A DNA stretch of 64,000 bases from Actinocatenispora sp963815125 (GTDB taxonomy: Bacteria; Actinomycetota; Actinomycetes; Mycobacteriales; Micromonosporaceae): contig CAWFFM010000002.1 of the NCBI GenBank assembly GCA_963815125.1, positions 558,001-622,000 on the forward strand, read 5' to 3'. The position numbers were made by a program, and so were the translations under genes. Shown here piece by piece: positions 60,083-64,000 of this stretch. The stretch's first letter is position 1; the number at the start of each line of letters is the position of its first letter. The notes under the pieces are model-generated. The model did not search any database. It worked only from the letters and a program-made list of their open reading frames with translations, and was not told the origin of the DNA.

Positions 60083-60311
60083 CGGCGTGCAGGCGGGCCG
60101 GCTGCCCGACCATCAGGGTGTGTCGGTCGTAGACCTTCCATCCGGCAGCGCCAGCGCGGTTGAGATGACGCAGGTCGTCGAACCGTTCATCGACGCCCCA
60201 GCTCACCGCCCCGCCCGGATGATGGAACGTGGCTTTCCAGTCCATCAACTTGTCGTTGCCGAAGGTGCCGGTCGACCGGTATTCAAGGCGGGCGTACTCC
60301 CATTGCGTCAC
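60051..60311 (-). CDS. Small hypothetical protein (DUF4177-like)
   Basis: An 86-residue protein beginning TQWEYARLEYRSTG, then a strand-rich region and LNRAGAAGWKVYDRHTL. The W-E-Y start with GAAGWKV/GWE-like motif is similar to DUF4177 proteins, a weak resemblance. GTG 60311 is the start. Overlaps the HTH-like gene on the other strand. Confidence 0.6.
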   Translation of the reverse strand: MTQWEYARLEYRSTGTFGNDKLMDWKATFHHPGGAVSWGVDERFDDLRHLNRAGAAGWKVYDRHTLMVGQPARLHAVTFSMRRPVE

Positions 60312-60481
60312 CTGATCATCATGCCGCAGGCGGCCAAGCCCTCATCGTCCTAGCGTCGGATGGCACCGGTGATCGACGAGCGGGCCGACGATCCGCCGGT
60401 CGGAGCGTCGCTCGCGCGGTAGTCTCCCCGCAGCCAGGCCCGTAGCCGGGCGCACCAGCACACAGAACGGAGCGCGATCGC

Positions 60482-61099
60482 GTGGACGACCAGGACTGGG
60501 ACCGTCGGTACCAGGCAGAAGAATCGGTGTGGTCGCTGGAACCGAACCGGTGGGTCGACCGCTACGCCGGCCCGCTGCCCGCTGGCCACGCCCTCGACCT
60601 GGCCTGTGGTGAGGGCCGCAACGCGCTCTGGCTCGCCGAACGAGGTTGGCAGGTCGTGGGCGTGGACTTCTCCCAGGTGGCGCTGGACAAGGCGGCACGG
60701 CGTAGCGGCAGCCGGCCCGGCCTTTCCGACCGGATCGACTGGCAGCACGCTGATCTGCTCGACTACCTGCCCGAGCCCGGTGCGTTCGACCTGGTCCTGG
60801 TCAGTTACCTGCACCTGCCGGCCACTGACCGTCGTCGGGTACTGCGCCGCGCTGCCGACGCCGTCCGCGGTGCCGGCATCCTGATGGTCATCGGCCACGA
60901 CAGTACGAACCTGACCCACGGCACCGGCGGACCGCAGGATCCGGCGGTCCTGTACACCGCGGCGGACCTGCTGACAGATCTCGACATCGCCGCCGCTGGC
61001 GCAGCGTGGACCGTGCAGGAGGCCACCACGCTCCTCCGGCCCGTCGCAGCGGCCGGCCGGAACGCAGTGGACGCGCTGCTGATCCTGCGCCGCAGTTAG
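60482..61099 (+). CDS. Class I SAM-dependent methyltransferase
   Basis: A 205-residue methyltransferase. Motif I is LDLACGEGRN (38-47), with VVGVDFS as the next strand and HADLLDYLPEPGAFDLVLVSYLHLP near motif IV. The N-terminal DWDRRYQAEESVWSLEPN resembles tellurite-resistance TehB or thiopurine methyltransferases. GTG 60482 follows a CGGAG site. Substrate unknown; small electrophile or tellurite detoxification is one possibility. Confidence 0.88.
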   Translation: MDDQDWDRRYQAEESVWSLEPNRWVDRYAGPLPAGHALDLACGEGRNALWLAERGWQVVGVDFSQVALDKAARRSGSRPGLSDRIDWQHADLLDYLPEPGAFDLVLVSYLHLPATDRRRVLRRAADAVRGAGILMVIGHDSTNLTHGTGGPQDPAVLYTAADLLTDLDIAAAGAAWTVQEATTLLRPVAAAGRNAVDALLILRRS

Positions 61100-61118
61100 C
61101 CGCAGAACCGGCGTGCGG

Positions 61119-62699
61119 TCACCGTGCCCCGGCCCTGCGGTCCTCGGCCAGGAACGGCATCAACAGCCCTGGGACCACCTCCTCGGCCAGCTTGACGGCG
61201 GCGCCGGCAGGCAGGTCCGGTACCGGATAGGACTGCTCTCCACCGGCCGTGGTGGCGGTCAGGGTCACCAGCCCGGCTCTGCGCTGGAAGAACGACTGGT
61301 GCACGTTCCATCCGATGATCCCGGCGCCCGGCAGCGCGCAGCGCCGACGTACCAGCGAACCGCGACCGGTCACCAGCGTCCGGCCGATGCTCGCGTGTCC
61401 CAGGTTGCGGTACCTGTCGGTGGCCAGCAGCGCGGCCAACGGCAGCAGGACCAGTGCGGCCGATGCAACCCAGATCGGCAGCCCGACCAGCCACCGGGCC
61501 AGGAGGAGCAAGCCGATCAGCACCAGGCAGGGCACCAGCGCCCGGGTGTAGCGGCGTCGTGCCGCGCCCGCCCCGTGCCGGGTCAGCGGTGCGACGACCG
61601 GTCCGGCGTCGCCCAGTACCGCTGTGGCTACCCGTACCGCCTCGGCACGGGGTGCCGAGGGCAGCAGCAGCGACCCACCGCGCTCGGCACCTCGACCTAC
61701 CCGCAGGCCGGTGGCGATGGCGATGCACCGGGCCCCGCGTACCATCCGCAGCAGCAAGGGTTCGGAGACCTCGACACCGCGCAGTCGCCGTTCCTCGATG
61801 GTGATCGCCCTGGTGGTCAGCAGGCCACGGGTGATGTGCAGGGTGCCGCCCGGCCGCCGGAGGAGCCGGAAGTTCCAGAATGCCAGCACGTACCCGCAGG
61901 TGGACGCTACCGCGGCGATCACCAGCAGGCCCACCACCAGTTCGAGGATCAGCAGCGGTAGCGCGGTGTGCAGCAACCGTTCGCCGAGCGCCCGGGTCGC
62001 ACCGTAGCGGCTCGGGTCGACCTGGAACTCGTTGAGGAACCGGGACAGGAACGTACCGATGACACCGACGGTGACCAGACCGGACAGCGTGAACGGGCCG
62101 TAGGCGATCCAGCGTGGGGACAGTCGGGCCAGCAGGCTTCCCGCCTCGCCCCCGGCTCCGGCGCTCGTCGGAGTGGGTGCCTCGGTCGCAGCCTGGTCCT
62201 GTGGGCCGCGGTGCAGCAGTTCGTCCCGCAGTTGGGCCGCCGCAGGCACGCTCAACGCGTCCAGACGCAACCCGTCGTTGCGGTTGTTGCTGGACAGCCC
62301 GGTTCCCACGGTGACCCGGGCCATACCGAGCAGCCGGTGCATCGCCGGCGCCGTCACGTCGACGGTCCGGATCCGGTCACGCCGTACCGACAGCACCCGA
62401 CGGCGCAGCAACCCGCGGCGTACCTGTACCTGTTCGGCGGAGATCCGGTACAGCGTGGTGACCCAGCGCAGGACGCCGAGTCCGATCATCGCGCCGACGC
62501 CCAGCAGGCTCCACAGTGGACCCCGGCCGCTGGTACTGCCGGCGACCAGGAGACCCACCAGGGCCGGCAATGCCTGGACGAGGTGCTGCACCGGATGGAT
62601 GATCAGCATCCGAGGGCTGAGCCGCCGCCACTGATCGACCTGCTCGAGGTGGGGTCGGGTGGTGGGCTCCTGTACTGCTTCCGGACCGGGCGTGCTCAT
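61119..62699 (-). CDS. Bacterial PH-domain (bPH2) membrane protein, large
   Basis: A 526-residue membrane protein with two or three bPH2 domains separated by helix pairs. The first domain: TLYRISAEQVQVRRGLLRRRVLSVRRDRIRTVDV and LLGMARVTVGTG. The second: NFRLLRRPGGTLHITRGLLTTRAITIEERRLRGVEVSEPLLLRMVRG. Several membrane helices are present (LVGLLVAG, FTLSGLVTVGVIGTFL, CLVLIGLLLLARWLVGL). It overlaps the smaller PH gene by 4 nt (ATGA). Same family as YdbT. Such pairs are thought to act at the membrane; role unknown. Confidence 0.87.
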   Translation of the reverse strand: MSTPGPEAVQEPTTRPHLEQVDQWRRLSPRMLIIHPVQHLVQALPALVGLLVAGSTSGRGPLWSLLGVGAMIGLGVLRWVTTLYRISAEQVQVRRGLLRRRVLSVRRDRIRTVDVTAPAMHRLLGMARVTVGTGLSSNNRNDGLRLDALSVPAAAQLRDELLHRGPQDQAATEAPTPTSAGAGGEAGSLLARLSPRWIAYGPFTLSGLVTVGVIGTFLSRFLNEFQVDPSRYGATRALGERLLHTALPLLILELVVGLLVIAAVASTCGYVLAFWNFRLLRRPGGTLHITRGLLTTRAITIEERRLRGVEVSEPLLLRMVRGARCIAIATGLRVGRGAERGGSLLLPSAPRAEAVRVATAVLGDAGPVVAPLTRHGAGAARRRYTRALVPCLVLIGLLLLARWLVGLPIWVASAALVLLPLAALLATDRYRNLGHASIGRTLVTGRGSLVRRRCALPGAGIIGWNVHQSFFQRRAGLVTLTATTAGGEQSYPVPDLPAGAAVKLAEEVVPGLLMPFLAEDRRAGAR

Positions 62700-63295
62700 G
62701 TCGCATCACCCTGCTCGGCCTGCGTCTCCGCGGTCAGCTCGTCCACCAGACGCTGTGCGGTGTCGCGGTCCAGACCGTCGATCTTCAGCGGGCCGGCCGC
62801 GGAGGCAGTGGTGACCGTGACGTTGGTGAGGCCGAACAGTTGTTCCAGCGGGCCACGGGAGGAGTCGACGGTCTGGATCCGGGACACCGGTGCGATCCGC
62901 CGCTCCTGGTTGAACCAGCCCGCCTGGGTGTAGACGGCCTGGCCGGTGGACTCCCAGCGGTGCACCCGGTAGCGCCACTGCGGCATGATCGTCAGGTGCG
63001 CCGCGATCAGCACGACGGTGACCGGTATCGTCACCAGGCCCCAGCGGGCCAGTGAGTCGAAACCCAGAACCAGAGCCACCACCTGGGCGCCGAGCGGGAA
63101 GACCCAGCCGATCGCGGCCCGCACCAGCCAGTAGCGCCGGGCCCGGGGGCTGACCCGGTGTCGCGGCGGCCGCAACTGCGGCACCGAACCGCTGCGCTGG
63201 TCGAGCGGTGCGGCCTCGTCAGGTGCGGACCCGGTCGCTACAGGCCCGGTGCCGGCTGTCCCGATCAGGGTGCCGGTGCGATCGTCGTCACTCAC
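62696..63295 (-). CDS. Bacterial PH-domain (bPH2) membrane protein, small
   Basis: A 199-residue YdbS-like protein. After a disordered N-region (about 1-50) two membrane helices (WLVRAAIGWVFPLGAQVVALVLG and LVTIPVTVVLIAAHLTIM) precede a bPH2 domain with TQAGWFNQERRIAPVSRIQTVDSSRGPLEQLFG. It lies first in the pair and overlaps the larger gene. GTG 63295 is preferred; an in-frame start at 63313 also exists. Confidence 0.87.
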   Translation of the reverse strand: MSDDDRTGTLIGTAGTGPVATGSAPDEAAPLDQRSGSVPQLRPPRHRVSPRARRYWLVRAAIGWVFPLGAQVVALVLGFDSLARWGLVTIPVTVVLIAAHLTIMPQWRYRVHRWESTGQAVYTQAGWFNQERRIAPVSRIQTVDSSRGPLEQLFGLTNVTVTTASAAGPLKIDGLDRDTAQRLVDELTAETQAEQGDAT

Positions 63296-63390
63296 GCCGC
63301 CACGATGACACACCGCCAGCAGGTGGAGCCAGGCCGGTACCGGTCAGCGGCACGGCGCCGGTTCGCGCGGGTGACGGGCGCCAGGGTCGG

Positions 63391-64000
63391 TCATCCCGTT
63401 CGACCCTGATCGGCAGGGAAGGCCGAGGCGGCCGGGCTGGTCGGGATCGTGCCGCCGCTGAGCTCCTCGATGGTGGCGGTCGACTTGCCGACCAGTGCGG
63501 TACCGAAGAACCTGGCCATGCCCGGGAGGCTGGTCAGCCTCAGCGCGGACCGGCGCAGGTGCAGTCGTAATGGGGTGGACGGCAGGAACCATTCCGCGCC
63601 GCGCCGGGCGACCTGCTGCTTACCCGTCACTACCGGTTGCCATGACTGCTGGTAGCGGGTGAGCGCCGTCTCCACCGAACCGTCCTTGTGTGGATCGGCG
63701 TCGGCCAGATGCCCGGCGAGTACGTAGGCACCGGCGATGGCCAGTGAGGCGCCCTGTCCGGCCAACAGTGAGACAGCCTGGCAGGCGTCGCCCAGCAGGG
63801 TCACCCGCTGCCGGCTCCACTGGGGGAGTTCGATCTGGGCGACCTGGTCGTAGTAGATCTCGCCGGCTGACGGGCAGTTGTCCAGCGCCTCCGGTACGAC
63901 CCAACCCAGTGAGCCATATCGGGTGTGAAGGGCCTGCCGTACGTCGGCGGGTACGGCTGGATCATCGGTGCGGTGCACGGTGAACGCGGCGACCCGACCG
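63391..64000 (-). CDS. FAD-dependent monooxygenase (partial, 5' end outside window)
   Basis: The C-terminal 203 codons of a PHBH-type (FAD_binding_3) enzyme; the reading frame is open to the window edge. RVTLLGDACQAVSLLAGQGASLAIAGAYVLA is the FAD-binding GD-x-A motif and following helix. The N-terminal GxGxxG is outside the window. Substrate cannot be read. Similar oxidoreductases hydroxylate aromatic compounds or modify antibiotics. Confidence 0.85.
   Translation of the reverse strand, partial: GRVAAFTVHRTDDPAVPADVRQALHTRYGSLGWVVPEALDNCPSAGEIYYDQVAQIELPQWSRQRVTLLGDACQAVSLLAGQGASLAIAGAYVLAGHLADADPHKDGSVETALTRYQQSWQPVVTGKQQVARRGAEWFLPSTPLRLHLRRSALRLTSLPGMARFFGTALVGKSTATIEELSGGTIPTSPAASAFPADQGRTG

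Overview
The window is a high-GC actinobacterial chromosome segment. GTG starts are common, four-base stop/start overlaps (ATGA, GTGA) recur, and the gene orders argCJBDFR-argH, tlyA-nadK-recN-steA-mctB, pyrG-nudix-xerD-parA-scpAB-rluB-cmk-der and sdhCAB are typical of actinobacteria. The 16S rRNA and the arg-tyrS-rrn context suggest a member of Micromonosporales or a close relative. The genus cannot be fixed by eye. No CRISPR array, insertion sequence, prophage or tRNA gene was seen.

Layout. 1-1770 (minus): a cell-envelope glycosyltransferase pair, the second gene cut by the window edge. 2009-9486 (plus): arginine biosynthesis (argC, J, B, D, F, the repressor gene argR, then argH; argG is absent) behind an ArgR-box promoter. 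9456-11497: an alkyladenine-type DNA glycosylase and tyrosyl-tRNA synthetase. 11498-17482: a complete rRNA operon with three consensus-like promoters, an antitermination-type box, 16S-23S-5S without spacer tRNAs, a 23S processing stalk and a strong terminator. 17849-24399: a very basic, disordered TPR-like protein, a HAD phosphatase, a sterol-carrier-domain protein, a phasin-like protein with an AKK tail, TlyA and NAD kinase. 24505-32821: recN, the division/envelope genes steA and mctB, then a MraY-like transferase, a GT4 glycosyltransferase and a polytopic phosphatase-fold protein, a candidate envelope module. 33040-44088: pyrG (interrupted by a one-base frameshift as sequenced), a Nudix hydrolase, a TM2 protein (minus), xerD, a ParA ATPase, a degenerate site-2-protease-like protein, scpA, scpB (with a 12-unit Pro-Glu repeat), rluB, cmk and der: chromosome segregation mixed with nucleotide and ribosome genes.

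44124-48552: a LysR regulator divergent from the three-gene succinate dehydrogenase operon, with several repeats in the shared promoter region. 48614-50426: a small membrane protein and a PnuC-type riboflavin transporter behind a clear FMN riboswitch whose expression platform appears to hide the ribosome-binding site. 50436-56832: secreted phospholipase C/phosphatase, lipoprotein polysaccharide deacetylase, VOC protein, TetR regulator, SigB/SigF-type stress sigma factor and a fatty-acid desaturase. 57121-59616 (minus): a complete polar amino-acid ABC importer. 59888-64000: two small proteins, a methyltransferase, a pair of bacterial PH-domain membrane proteins and the C-terminal part of an FAD monooxygenase cut by the window edge.

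Most of the window is conserved core genome. The points most worth a second look are the pyrG frameshift, the riboswitch-controlled transporter, the non-catalytic S2P-like protein inside the condensin operon, the hexanucleotide repeat in scpB, the extra envelope genes between mctB and pyrG, and the repeat-rich lysR-sdhC promoter region.
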